Source of the DNA: Intoshia linei
Lineage: Eukaryota > Orthonectida > Rhopaluridae
Reading direction: 5' to 3'
Assembly (NCBI GenBank): GCA_001642005.1
Contig: LWCA01000581.1
Coordinates: forward strand, 1 to 22,581
Length of the DNA: 22,581 bases
Made by a program: the position numbers and the translations under genes
Shown here: piece after piece, positions 10,601-20,081 of the stretch
Layout of the letters: every line of letters begins with the position of its first letter
Position numbering within the stretch: position 1 is the stretch's first letter
The notes under the pieces: generated by a model
Databases searched by the model: none
The model's input: the letters and a program-made list of their open reading frames with translations, nothing else
What the model was told of the DNA's origin: nothing

Positions 10601-13600
10601 ATTTAAAATGAAATAAAACATAACTATTGTAATTTTTTGCTCATTGGTACTAAGTATAACTGCTACTACGTGTATCTATGGTATTTTAATATAAAGTCAT
10701 ATTGATAATATATATTAGGCCCTAATAATTAGGGTATTTCATATTTTGCCATTGGCAACAACTTTGAGTAACAAGTTATAAAGTTTTTCACAGTAATACT
10801 TAAAACCTGAAACAAAATTATTTTTAACTACTAATCAAGTTGCGCAGGATGTTTTCAACTTATTTATAAATAACACCCCTTATTATATTTCTCTATATAA
10901 AATGAATTCAAAGCTTCACTTATTTTAATTTTTTTCTAATAATACTAAGTACTACTAAGATATATCCATGGTATTTTAATATGAGATTAAAAAAATGATT
11001 ATTATAGTATAGTAAGGTTTAATTTACATGTTACGACCTGATTATTGGTTCCAAGTTGGAACTTCCAACATAGAAATATTTAAATATGCTGTTTTCGATG
11101 ATATCTAGAATTTTATATATATTTTTTCGCGTTCCATATTTTTAAAAGCTGAATTAACCCATAGGCTATTGACCATAGCATATCAATAATATTTTTTATT
11201 TCATAATAGTAAATTGTATATTTAATGAATTCAATTTAGTTTCGAGTTTTTGATAAGGAAGGAAATGGAGTCATTCCAGTCTCTGAATTTAGACATGTAA
11301 TGACTACAATGGGAGAAAAAATGACTGATCAACAGACAGAAGCATTGATTCGATTTGCTGATTGTGGAAATAATGGCGAAATTGACTACAAAGGTAATTG
11401 ACTAATAATAATTTATTTTAAATCAAACTACATGTACTCGTTAATCTTGTACATGTATATTTGTTGTATATCAGGGCTCCCAACCTTTATTATAGTAGCA
11501 CCCATAGTTTCCTAAAATTTTTATATGACCAGTAGCGGATATTGGTGCCCTTAAAATATTTTAATTTGTGTATTAACATGGTGAAAAATTAAAAAATTTT
11601 CTAGAACCAATCGTTTAAGTTTTATCATTAATCTATGTATTATTTTTTGGCTGTAATTTAAATCTCAACTGATTTATCAATTTTTAGCAATTAAATGTTT
11701 ATTTTGTCATTTCTTACGCATAGCAATTAAATATTGTATAGGCGTCAATTAAAGTTAAACTTTTATCCATAATTTAGAAATTATAGCAATTGATTATTGT
11801 GTTAATAAAGTATTATTTTTTTGCAATTAAATTAATTAAATCAACCAAATCTTATCAAAAATCTACTTCATTTTATTTCATAATATGTAGTTCTATTTAA
11901 AAGTTATCCTCACTACTTACTACGGATTTCTCTCTTATATTACAATACTCTACTATTGACATAATTACATTCTATTTGTTCTCATAAAAAAATATTCTCT
12001 GGTGTGAACACCATAGAATATTTCTAATTTTTTTGTAATTTGGTTTGTAGGTATAATATGGTATCTTAATAGTTCAGTTTTAACTTATGTCTGTACTGGA
12101 TGATATATTTTGAAAACTATATTTTTAATTTTTATACTGACAAAATATTATTTTATAAAATGTGTTTATTTCTATATACAAAAAGTTTTAGTAAATGAAA
12201 GTTAGTAATTTTACATTAGTATTTTAATTACAATTGTAGTTAAAATATAATTTTTGTTAAAATTATGATAACTGAATTTAATGAATACCATATGATGAAT
12301 TTATGTATTGGCTATAATTTGATGAAATAATTAGGTATATTGACGATGCGGTTTTATATATACACGCTTTTATTTGCCTTATTCTCCTATTGCTCTATTT
12401 CTGGATCCCATGTAAATTGTATAAATAAGAATTTATTAAAAAAATTTAAAAATGTACCTATAATACCTAGTAATGACATCCTTCTTTATGCAGATGGAAC
12501 AAAATTAAAATTTTATGGGACGATAGTATTATATCTTTTAAACGGCTTAGATTCAATGAAATTTTATGTTACAAATACTCAAAATATACAGATAATGACT
12601 GGGACAATCTACTTCCATATGTTTTAATGACATGAAATCTACTATTTCATCTAAAACTGGTTAAACTCCTGCTTCTATTGTTTTAGGATATGAAATGCAT
12701 ATTAATTCAAATCTTGATAGACAAACATTACAAAGTGCCATTATAAAGCATAAAGCAAACCATAATTTTAGTGTCAAAAATAATTTTGATAAACATATTC
12801 AAATTATATTCCGAATCTCCCAATAAATGAAAAACAACTCCCTCTTTTTAAACAGCGACCAAAACGTACTCTCAAGAAACCTTTAAGATTACAAGATTAC
12901 ACCTTGTAATATCTTGGGGCGGAGGTGTAATGATGTTATGTTAAACTTAATGTTACTATAACAATAATATATCCTATTATCATCTTAAAGATATTTTATT
13001 GTGAATAAACCTATATCTAAGATATTTATATCATCTAAACATTACAACTTTAAATGATAATGTATGATTAATTAATTGACAATTAGAATAATTGATAATT
13101 TGCTAAATTTAGTGACAAACTTTATAATTTAATTGCTACGTAAATCAATTGCCATAAACAACAAATCAATTGAAAAATAAATAATTAGTTGCTAAAAATT
13201 GATAAATTAAATTAGTTTTATTTTTTATGCTAGTAACATGAGTTTAAGTTAAATAATCGCATTTAACGTTGTTTATAATTGAAAGAGAATTAATCCGAAA
13301 ATGTCAATTTTGATGTAGTTGAACAACTCCACAGTTGAATGTTCAACATTGAAAAATTTAGTAGAATCAAAACTAGAAAAAAAATATAAATTATTATTAT
13401 AGATAGAAATATTTACATGTTAATAAATGTTAATGCTAATAAACATAATATAAAAATTCCAATTTAAATACATTATATGCGTTTGGCCCCCTAATAATTA
13501 TTTCGCCCCCTGGCTGAAAATCCTAGATCCGCCACTGTATACGACATACTGGTAGAATAAAAAATTTAATTTTTTAAGTATTAAATTATGACCTGACAAT

Positions 13601-14116
13601 AATTTTATCTATTTTTACTTAACTTACTAAAATACTTAAATTGTATTTTAAAAATTTTATCAGCGTTTATAAATTAAAAATAATAAATATAAAAAATTGT
13701 TGAATTGATGACGCAACCAAAAATTATCAAACGCTTTTAGAGATGAGTGAAAACTATCATATTGTAATAGCCTTGTATACATTTCCCTTGCGTTTTTAAT
13801 TTTAATTTAAGCAATATATAACATGTTTGGTATTTATATAACAGATACTCTATATGTAATAAAAGATGAGTCCATGTTTGACAAAATGTATATGATTTTA
13901 TTTTTAACGTCAAATTCATGTTTCATTAATTGCATTATTTTTTTATACATCATGATACACATTTGCCCTATAATTTGTTCATATAAATAAAGTGGCCCAT
14001 GAGATGCAAAAGGTTGTCGACCACGGATGTATATTATACACAGTGTGTATTACACACATTAATTTAAATATTTAGATGTGACAAAGGAATTATTATCAAA
14101 CAATGATCGTTTATAA
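7682..14116 (+). CDS. Calmodulin-like EF-hand protein, five exons
   Basis: Exons 7682-7847, 8812-8949, 10237-10322, 11240-11393 and 14076-14116 join in phase to 194 residues. Residues 1-55 form an acidic, Glu/Asn-rich tail absent from calmodulin; 56-194 align with calmodulin end to end. EF1 loop (65-76) [12 protein letters not shown] is fully canonical. EF2 (98-109) has Glu, Tyr and Gln at positions 1, 3 and 12 and is probably dead. EF3 (135-146) [12 protein letters not shown] is near-canonical. EF4 (171-182) has Gly at position 3 and Asp at 12, so is weak. It is therefore likely a calcium sensor with one good site per lobe; targets unknown. The start is the first in-frame ATG, after an upstream stop. 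Splice sites are GT-AG; introns of 964, 1287, 917 and 2682 nt hold transposons. The last exon ([13 protein letters not shown]) is the least sure; without it the frame stops three codons past exon 4. Confidence 0.75.
9423..9826. mobile_element. MITE of hAT type with 8-bp target-site duplication
   Basis: The element is 9431-9818 (388 bp), flanked on both sides by TGTATTAC (9423-9430 and 9819-9826). Left end GGGCAGATTCAAGGGG and right end CCTCTTGGATCCGCCCC are inverted copies (right end reversed: GGGGCGGATCCAAGAGG). An 8-bp duplication and these termini fit hAT-superfamily elements. There is no transposase inside; just inside the right end is a CGCTCGCTTCG-type GC-rich block ending in CACCCC. 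It sits in intron 2 of the EF-hand gene. Exact ends are ambiguous by one or two bases because C and TG at the borders can belong to either element or target. Confidence 0.85.
9848..10000. repeat. Dispersed repeat B, copy 2
   Basis: Same orientation as 3719-4000: ACAGCAGCTATATCTGCCGA, GGGC, later TTTACTATTATCAATCC and CTTTAAAGGAG, then AACTTGTTTCA and CCGTCAT. It starts 22 bases after the MITE and lies in intron 2 of the EF-hand gene. An open frame of 68 codons at 9931-10137 arises partly from this repeat and is not a gene. Confidence 0.65.
10441..10985. repeat. Degenerate tandem duplication, unit about 275 bp
   Basis: Two diverged head-to-tail copies (about 10441-10705 and 10716-10985) in intron 3 of the EF-hand gene. 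Each starts near TAGG-x-x-x-TTTCA followed by an ATTGG and ACAAGTT-x-x-AAGTTTT block, has CTATATAAAA in the middle and ends with TACTAAGTA, then ATCCATGG or ATCTATGG, then TATTTTAATAT. A further truncated piece may begin near 11014. Origin unknown, probably an old transposon. Confidence 0.6.
12340..12925 (+). pseudogene. Ty3/Gypsy-like retrotransposon relic: retropepsin piece and pol C-terminus
   Basis: 12340-12627 encodes a retropepsin-like fragment: [14 protein letters not shown], then [13 protein letters not shown], matching the flap region pattern (A-x-G-T-x-I-x-x-Y-G-x-x-x-L) of Gypsy proteases. The residue before S-G-S, where the catalytic Asp should be, is Ile. After frame breaks, 12808-12909 gives a basic terminal segment ([17 protein letters not shown]) ending in a stop just before a polypurine tract (GGGGCGGAGG, 12916-12925). 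Reverse transcriptase and integrase cores are missing, so an internal deletion joined the two ends. Not functional. Confidence 0.6.
12926..13046 (+). mobile_element. 121-bp 3' LTR
   Basis: Begins TGTAATG and ends CATTACA (a 7-bp perfect terminal inversion with TG...CA ends), directly after a polypurine tract, and contains a possible AATAAA at about 13002. Position and order (pol stop, polypurine tract, LTR) are those of a retrotransposon 3' end. No matching 5' LTR was found upstream. Confidence 0.7.
13546..14075. other. Remainder of EF-hand gene intron 4
   Basis: AT-rich sequence between the 2-kb element and the proposed last exon. An open minus frame at 13737-13919 is low-complexity and unconvincing. 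A palindrome ATACACA-G-TGTGTAT lies at 14036-14050, followed by a TTTAG acceptor for the exon at 14076. Confidence 0.4.
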
Positions 14117-14158
14117 AACCTACCAAAATTAAGATATCGATGTGTACATTTATATGTT

Positions 14159-14164
14159 AATAAA
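14159..14164 (+). terminator. AATAAA polyadenylation signal for EF-hand gene
   Basis: AATAAA 43 bases after the proposed stop codon, before the next gene at 14481. Its position supports 14076-14116 being the last coding exon, although AATAAA is frequent by chance in DNA this AT-rich. Confidence 0.4.
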
Positions 14165-14480
14165 TACTTTAAAATTTAAGCATGATTAAAGCATTAAAGC
14201 ATTATATATCCTTATATATTTACTAAATATAATTTTCGGTATGTATAAATTGCTAGGACTAATGTAGCTAAGACAATTAAATTAAGAAAAATTAAAAAAA
14301 AAAATTGAATTATAATCCGACAATTTCAAATACAATTAACACAGTAATCAAAAGATACGTATTGTATATATTGGATATTCTAGGATACATTATTGTCGCC
14401 ATTGTAGCAACTTGATTTCGGTAAATATTGTTCCCGAGTGATACGATAACAAAAGTGATTCTCATTCAAAAAAATATACA

Positions 14481-16836
14481 ATGTCAGTTCAAAACCCAAA
14501 AGATATAGGTTAGTTTAAAATGTACATCCATTATTTATTTTCAAATTCTAAAGGATGGATGTATCACAGTGCAGATGATCAACCAAAAACATCTCCATTA
14601 GTTGAAAATAATGAGTCGAAGGAGTCTGAAATAATAATTGATATGCCTCCAAAAAAAAACTACATTAAAGATCATGACAGTCCATACATTCGTTTAGCCA
14701 AAGTCGGAGGAAGGAAAGATTTACTTTGGGCTAAAGAATTAGCTAAAGAACCAGAACGAAAACCTGTTTCTTATCCGCGTGTTGATTGGTTTTATTTAGA
14801 AGATAATGCATGTGAGGATAGACAGAGTGTTATCAAAGAAGATCGGTAGTGTATATTTTTATAATTAGCAACAATTATGATTGTTGTATTTAAAAATGAA
14901 TACAAAACTTGACAATCATTTATATATTATGAGAAAATGACACTCATCATTATTGTATCGTAAAGAATTATTTTTTAAATTATAGTTCATATATCCGTAA
15001 TTTTTGACTCAATAATGATATTTCAAAATATTGTATACATGTGTATAATTCGAGAATAAAATAATACCTTGTGTAATACACAATGTGTATTTTTATAAAT
15101 ATTGAAAAAAGTGACAAAACTAAATGATACGATACACCCGGTATTTAATTACCCGTAAATTTTTATTTAGTGGACTCTTACATACAATGTGTATCTCAGT
15201 AAATAACTCGAATTAAAAAACTAAAATAAACAGACAATAGTAAACAATTAAGTTAGTATACATAATTTAATATACTAATTGTAATTATAATTTATCCGTC
15301 ATTTGCATTATATGTATTCTTTTTTTGAAATCAGTGACTATAATTTAATTAAAAAAATCAAACATAATAAATGAACATTTAAATTTGAAAATCTATGGTT
15401 ATAAAATATTTTGAATTAATGCTATTTAAAATTAAATTAAATGACGAAATGTACTATAGTGTATCTAAATTTTAATATTAAAATTACTTAGATTTTATAA
15501 TTATCAGTAAAAAAGTGTACGATAAATATTATATTATATGACTTAATTTTCCTTTTATATTTTAATGCAAAATATTAGGTGAAAAATGGTAAATGCGTTT
15601 TAACCAGTGAAATTTAGAATAAGTAATCTAAAAAAAAAATTGTAAAAATCTTTGGCTGATATTGTAGTTAAGGCATTTGATGATAACATTTATAAAAACA
15701 TTTTGTCAACAATTAATGGTTGGTTTGTTAGATTTTGAAAAGGCTAAATTTAGATTAGCAAGAGTGTCAATTTATTGAAAATTTGAGAATTATTGAACTA
15801 TTTTTTAACACGCAGACACAGAGACGAACAAACCGTACCGATACCCTTTTATTGGGGTAGGGAGTTGGGACTAAATGAAATTTTTGTAAAATAGAGGGAT
15901 CATGTTTCCACATCGAATTTCTTGAGATATGTTTTTGAATATTTTTTGAGTTAAATTTAAAATGTCACTCAAGACCCTTGAAGATGTGGATAGGGAATAT
16001 GTGACATTACGGATCGTTTTTAGTAAACTATTTTTCATTTTCGGTGCCTTCAAGCTTGGTAGGTTCATATTTGCGCAAACATACAATTTTAGCATTTTAT
16101 TTCATACACTTGTATATTAATATTTTATCAACATTTGTAATATATAACTGAATTACTGTTGATTCATATATTTAGACATCAGCCAAAATTACCTAGTTAT
16201 ATGGTGCACGAAGGTCAAGAAAATATGGGTGACTATGAACAAAAATTGTCTACGGTTCAAAGAGGGAAAGAGAAACGTGAAAGAATTAAAAAAGAGACTG
16301 AGTATCAAAAGGAACCGGAAATTATATCTCCCAAAAATGAAAAAAGATTTGAAAAATTTAAACTAAAGCAAAATAAAGAAAAGTAATTGACAATAATTAA
16401 TTTTAATTGTTTTCATTTCAGATATGTGAAAACAATGATGTCTGAGCATGCTAAAAATCGTCAAATCAGAATTCAAATGCAACAAAAAGCTACTTCGAGT
16501 GTTATATTTTCTAATAATACTGAATCCAAATCTAATACTTACGCTACAGAATACAAAGATTCCATGACTAAAAAAAATTCTAATAAGTAAACTGTTTTTT
16601 AGTTTTTTTGGTAAACATTGTTTTTTAGGCAATTTAAGATTAAAACTAAAAAAGATGAGGAAAATGAAATTAAAATACAAAATGGAAATGGAAACGAAGA
16701 AAATGGATTAATAGAAAGTGAAAATATTGAAATATGCCAACAAAATGATTTTAAAAAAGATGAAAATTGCCAACAAAATGATTTTAAAAAAGATGGAAAT
16801 TGCCATCAAAACGATAATAATGAGAATCAAACATAA
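14481..16836 (+). CDS. C7orf57: C7orf57-like protein, five exons
   Basis: Exons 14481-14508, 14554-14845, 16176-16382, 16422-16586 and 16629-16836 sum to 900 nt and give 299 residues plus stop; human C7orf57 is of very similar length. Landmarks follow the human protein in order: G-W-M-Y-H (10-14, human D-W-Y-Y-H), K-D-H-D-S-P-Y-I-R-L-A-K-V-G-G-R-K-D-L-L (48-67, human [20 protein letters not shown]), P-V-S-Y-P-R-V-D-W (80-88) and P-S-Y-M-V-H-E (113-119). The rest is a Lys/Glu-rich, probably helical region and an Asn/Glu-rich tail with 11-residue repeats. Introns are 45, 1330, 39 and 42 nt, all GT-AG, phases 1, 2, 2, 2. No membrane segment or catalytic motif is visible. Function is unknown; I recall the vertebrate gene being associated with ciliated cells but cannot support a role from sequence. 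It starts about 360 bases after the EF-hand gene on the same strand. Confidence 0.85.
14846..16175. other. Long intron 2 of the C7orf57-like gene
   Basis: 1330-nt AT-rich intron. It holds a palindrome ATACACA-A-TGTGTAT (15076-15090) and a GC-richer patch near 15810-15860 (CAGACACAGAGACGAACAAA, a GACAGA-like run often seen at non-LTR retrotransposon 3' ends). That is followed by a minus-strand open frame at 15871-16095 (74 codons) of transposon-like character that I do not recognise. No other feature seen. Confidence 0.4.
16735..16833 (+). repeat. 33-bp in-frame minisatellite in C7orf57-like exon 5
   Basis: Three tandem 33-bp units (16735-16767, 16768-16800, 16801-16833) encode CQQNDFKKDEN, CQQNDFKKDGN and a diverged CHQNDNNENQT just before the stop. 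Units 1 and 2 differ by one base, so the duplication is recent. It makes the extreme C-terminus a low-complexity tail that may vary in length between individuals. Confidence 0.85.
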
Positions 16837-16856
16837 TTTGAATAGTACTTTACAAA

Positions 16857-16862
16857 AATAAA
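16857..16862 (+). terminator. AATAAA polyadenylation signal for C7orf57-like gene
   Basis: First AATAAA after the stop codon, 21 bases downstream. Consistent with a very short 3' UTR. Confidence 0.5.
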
Positions 16863-17626
16863 TGTGTATAGAAACTAATCAAATTTTAAAATAAAATATA
16901 AATTAATTTTGAAAATTTTAATTCTTTTTTGCCAATTTTTTATGCCATGATAGATAGGCGGTATTAACGGCTTGGTAGAGCCTTGTCACGTCAGTTATGC
17001 ATTTTTAGGGTGTTGTCTTACAACTATCTCTAGAAATCTAACAAAATAATGTATACCAAAGAAGAACAATATTAAAGTCTTAGCCTTATTATTCAACAAT
17101 ATCCTTTCAAATATGTTTAACCGATCCCAACAATAGTCTCTAAAAATAACATTACAAAAATCATTCATCAGCTCAATATTCCGTATAATCAACATAGAAA
17201 ATTAATAACAGTAAAATACTGTATATTAGGGTTTCCTCACTTTCTCATCGCGGCGTAATTTACTATAAAAATTTTTGCTGCCACTAAAATGAAATTACTA
17301 CAAATGTCAATTTACTAATGTATACAAAATTAAAAAATAGGTCAATATAAATTTAATAATTTTTAATTTCAAAAAATTTTTCCATGATCAGGGATGTGGA
17401 AACCACTGTATCACATATAGTAACTATATGATTCATATACTATATTGCATTCTTATAACATAATATACAATGTATATTATACATATAATAAACAAAATAA
17501 TAAAATAAAGTTACCTTTTAATTATAACCAATGAAAAATTTAATTTTAATTGATCAATTCAAATTGTCGTAAATATGAAAATTTAAATTTTACAACGAAT
17601 CAAAAAGGATTTTTTCGTTTATAAAT
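16863..17626. other. Intergenic stretch between C7orf57-like and TAF1A-like genes
   Basis: Contains a minus-strand open frame at 16995-17195 (66 codons, including D-R-L-N-I-F-E-R-I-L-L and F-F-F-G-I-H-Y-F-V-R-F-L) of unknown origin, possibly a transposon piece. A 21-base palindrome lies at 17460-17480. The promoter of the TAF1A-like gene must lie in the last few hundred bases, but I see no clear core motif. Confidence 0.4.
17460..17480. repeat. Perfect 21-base palindrome
   Basis: Two 10-base arms (ATAATATACA/TGTATATTAT) around one base. It lies about 150 bases upstream of the TAF1A-like start codon. In DNA this AT-rich such palindromes can arise by chance, but a regulatory or cruciform role is possible. 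Confidence 0.5.
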
Positions 17627-20037
17627 ATGGAAAAATCAACACTCCTCAACCGAACAGTTAACCTTGTAAACGAATTGCAAATGGCACTATATTGTCATGA
17701 TTGGCATTTAGTATCAAGAATAATGAGAAATGTGGTTTTAGATGGCAGACACACCTCCAATATTATTTTTAGAGTATATTTCTATAGATTATTTGCTAAA
17801 AATTGAATTTAAGATTTCAAAAAAACAAATATTACGTTCCTTTTTAAATTTACAGTATATAGAACAATTCATATACACTAACTACAGTAGCTAAATGTTT
17901 TTATTAACGATTTTCTCTCCTAACTAGGAAATTAACTGTATAATGTCATATAGTCCATAGCCATTTCTCTAATGCTCTTGACTTGACATTTTAGATTTAA
18001 TACAAAATACTTATATTATAGTTTTTTAAATATAATTTTTTTAATGATCAATTTGGAAAAATAGGGCACCGAAGAAATATCTCGGGCAAGGTAGATTCTG
18101 CTCTGGGGCGACCCCATCTATACATTGAAGGATAATTTTCCTGATTTATAATTATTTTGAAATTTCAATTTCTTGTCAAATTTTCGTATACTGATTGGAA
18201 TATTTTAATATAATATATTTTTTTGATATTATATAGGTTGGTTTACATTTATATGCTGTAGATGAAAATTTTGATGAAAATTCATTTTCGGAGATGACTC
18301 AATTTGTAAAGTAATATATTTAAAATTTTTTTTTAAATTCAAAATTGTAGTGAACTAAGGAGACACCGCAGTATAAATATTTATGAACTAGTATTGAAAA
18401 GTGCCTTGATTTTAATGTGGAAATATGATCTGTTGGAAGCTGTAAATTTATTGCAGGTTCGGATTATTTATTGATTACGTATATGGATCCATGTTTTTAT
18501 TCAAAAAATTGGTTAGATAAGGAACAGAAAGTTAGTACAAAAATAATTTTAGCTTTTAATTTAAAATTTAAATCATCTTTTTAATTTTTAAAAATACGAA
18601 ATTACTCTAATTCTAAACATTATTTTTTAAACATCTAAAATTGTTCATACTTTGATCCACCGAGTAAAGTAAACTTACCGAAAAAGTTGATGGATATGCA
18701 CCGGGGTAGAGGATTGGCGAACTGTATACAGAATAATGTATAGTGCAGTGAATGAATCGTAATTTGCAAATTCTAGAAACAAATAAAACCATCTGTTAGT
18801 CAAAAGTTATCAAATCTAAACGTTTTTTACAACAAAAAATTGATAATGTATACTGGCTTAGTAAATTATGCTCTCTGGATTCAAACGACAGAAAAAGTCC
18901 ACGCAAAACGTGCAATCGATTATTTCGAATCGTTACATTCAACTACATTTACAGATGAAAATTGTTTAATTTTTACACCTTTTCTTTTGAAATATGTTCA
19001 TATTTTGTTGCACTTTGAAAAACACGATAATATTGTTCAAATTTTAAATCAATTTGTCGAGAATAGTTATGGCATGGATAAAACTTATTCCTTAAAAATG
19101 TTGTTACATGTTTACAAATATGATTCATCAAAATTGAAATGTGAAAATTTGGAAAATATTTCAATATGCTTAGAAGTAATTGTTCATACATTAAAAGTGG
19201 TATTGGTTTTTGTCGGTTACTGTTTTGGCATACAACAATTATTATAATCCAGTATTTTAAATTTGACGTTATTTACACGACTCTTGAAATTGTGAAGTTT
19301 ACTTCTATAAGAATATCAGAGTATATATTTTTTTAAATTTCGAACTCGTTTGATTTTCAATAAAAAGGATAATTGGGATTTTTAACCTGTAAGATGTGAG
19401 TTTGGGAGGGTGAAATTTATTTTTCTAACACCCGGAAAAAACTGTAATTGAAATGTGGACTTTATAAAATTCTAAGACTGGTGGTTATTGAAATAAACGG
19501 TAACACACACAAACAAATATGGCATAGTATATTATATAAGTAAGGATTGTACCTCGTTTTCAATTTTTGGCTGTATATAAAATTTAACTTAAAATTTCAC
19601 ACATAAAATTTACTGGACGTACTATATGGTTGAAAAACACTGATTTAGAAAATAAAAAGTGAAAATAATAGTTGATCAATTATTATGTGTTAATTTGATA
19701 TATTATTATTGTAGAAACTCGTCAAAATGAATCTGTATGATAAATATACCTTACATTTTTGTCAATTGGATAATGCAGAAAAATTCCAACAATTAGTTTA
19801 TATTATGGAATATATAGATATTAATCATTGTAAAGATTTAAAAGTTTGGAAAAGATTGGACAATTTATTGGACTTGACTAAAAAGTACAAATATTTTGAA
19901 ACTTATTTAATTTTAATTATAATTTTAGTTTACCATATTTAAAAGAAAAATTAAACAACCATATTACTACTCACAGATATCATTGGAAAAGTTTTTATAA
20001 TTTACCAAGATTTCTTAAAAATAGTCATTTTTTTTGA
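17627..20037 (+). CDS. TAF1A: TAF1A-like protein (RNA polymerase I factor SL1/TIF-IB subunit A), six exons
   Basis: TAF1A is a subunit of the TBP complex that places RNA polymerase I on ribosomal RNA promoters in the nucleolus. Exons 17627-17773, 18237-18310, 18351-18456, 18777-19175, 19715-19884 and 19929-20037 sum to 1005 nt: 334 residues plus stop, all junctions GT-AG and in phase. From memory the product lines up with human TAF1A in order: helical N-part H-D-W-H-L-V-S-R-I-M (human H-Q-W-Q-Q-A-A-E-Y-M), I-I-F-R-V-G-L-H-L-Y without gaps onto I-I-W-K-L-G-S-E-I-L, TPR-like helices in exon 4, then D-I-N-H-C-K-D-L-K-V-W-K-R-L onto G-C-T-K-N-I-T-A-W-K-Y-L, and a final H-W-K-S-F-Y-N-L-P-R-F. It lacks about 50-60 C-terminal residues of the human 450-residue protein and part of its N-terminus. 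Introns 463, 40, 320, 539 and 44 nt. The intron 3 donor (GTTCGG) is weak. Similarity is remote; a search should confirm it. Confidence 0.7.
17774..18236. other. Intron 1 of TAF1A-like gene
   Basis: 463 nt. It has a GC-richer patch near 18064-18120 (GGGCACCGAAG, CTCGGGCAAGG, GGGGCGACCCCA with a short palindrome) that stands out and is probably a transposon fragment. No coding content. Confidence 0.4.
18457..18776. other. Intron 3 of TAF1A-like gene
   Basis: 320 nt between the exon ending in L-L-Q and the exon starting K-Q-I-K-P-S. It contains a GC-richer patch near 18655-18720 (CCACCGAGTAAAG, GCACCGGGGTAGAGG), possibly another transposon scrap. The CTAG acceptor at 18773-18776 keeps phase 0. 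An alternative AG at 18798-18799 does not keep phase. Confidence 0.4.
19330..19548. repeat. Dispersed repeat A, copy 2 (in TAF1A-like intron 4)
   Basis: Same orientation as 5360-5584, ending at TAAGGATT like the other copy. It occupies much of the 539-nt intron between 19175 and 19715, which would explain why this intron is longer than the 40- and 44-nt introns of the same gene. Confidence 0.8.
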
Positions 20038-20081
20038 TACATGCATTTATTAATTGTATATTAAACCTAAAACCTTTTGAA

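Larger units (their letters stand above)
11522..13545. mobile_element. 2-kb inverted-repeat DNA transposon with nested retroelement relic
   Basis: Element 11530-13537. Left end CAGTAGCGGATATTGG is inverted at the right end (reversed: CAGTGGCGGATCTAGG), 13 of 16 matching. The flanks TATATGAC (11522-11529) and TATACGAC (13538-13545) look like an 8-bp target duplication with one change. Longer internal inverted repeats are visible: the left region at about 11660-11750 (TTATCAATTTTTAGCAA, AGCAATTAAAT) reappears inverted at about 13125-13215. No transposase is seen. The core holds a Ty3/Gypsy-like relic and LTR, so the retroelement inserted into this element, or was captured by it, inside intron 4 of the EF-hand gene. 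Confidence 0.75.

Noticed and set aside
12340-12627. Retropepsin-like frame as a terminal exon of the EF-hand gene
   Set aside because: Its [11 protein letters not shown] pattern is of Gypsy protease type, it lies inside transposon borders, and the exon at 14076 completes EF4 better.
16363-16680. Minus-strand open frame of 105 codons
   Set aside because: Antisense to C7orf57-like exons 3-5; Phe/Leu-rich because the sense strand is Lys/Glu-rich.
18973-19191. Minus-strand open frame
   Set aside because: Antisense shadow of TAF1A-like exon 4.
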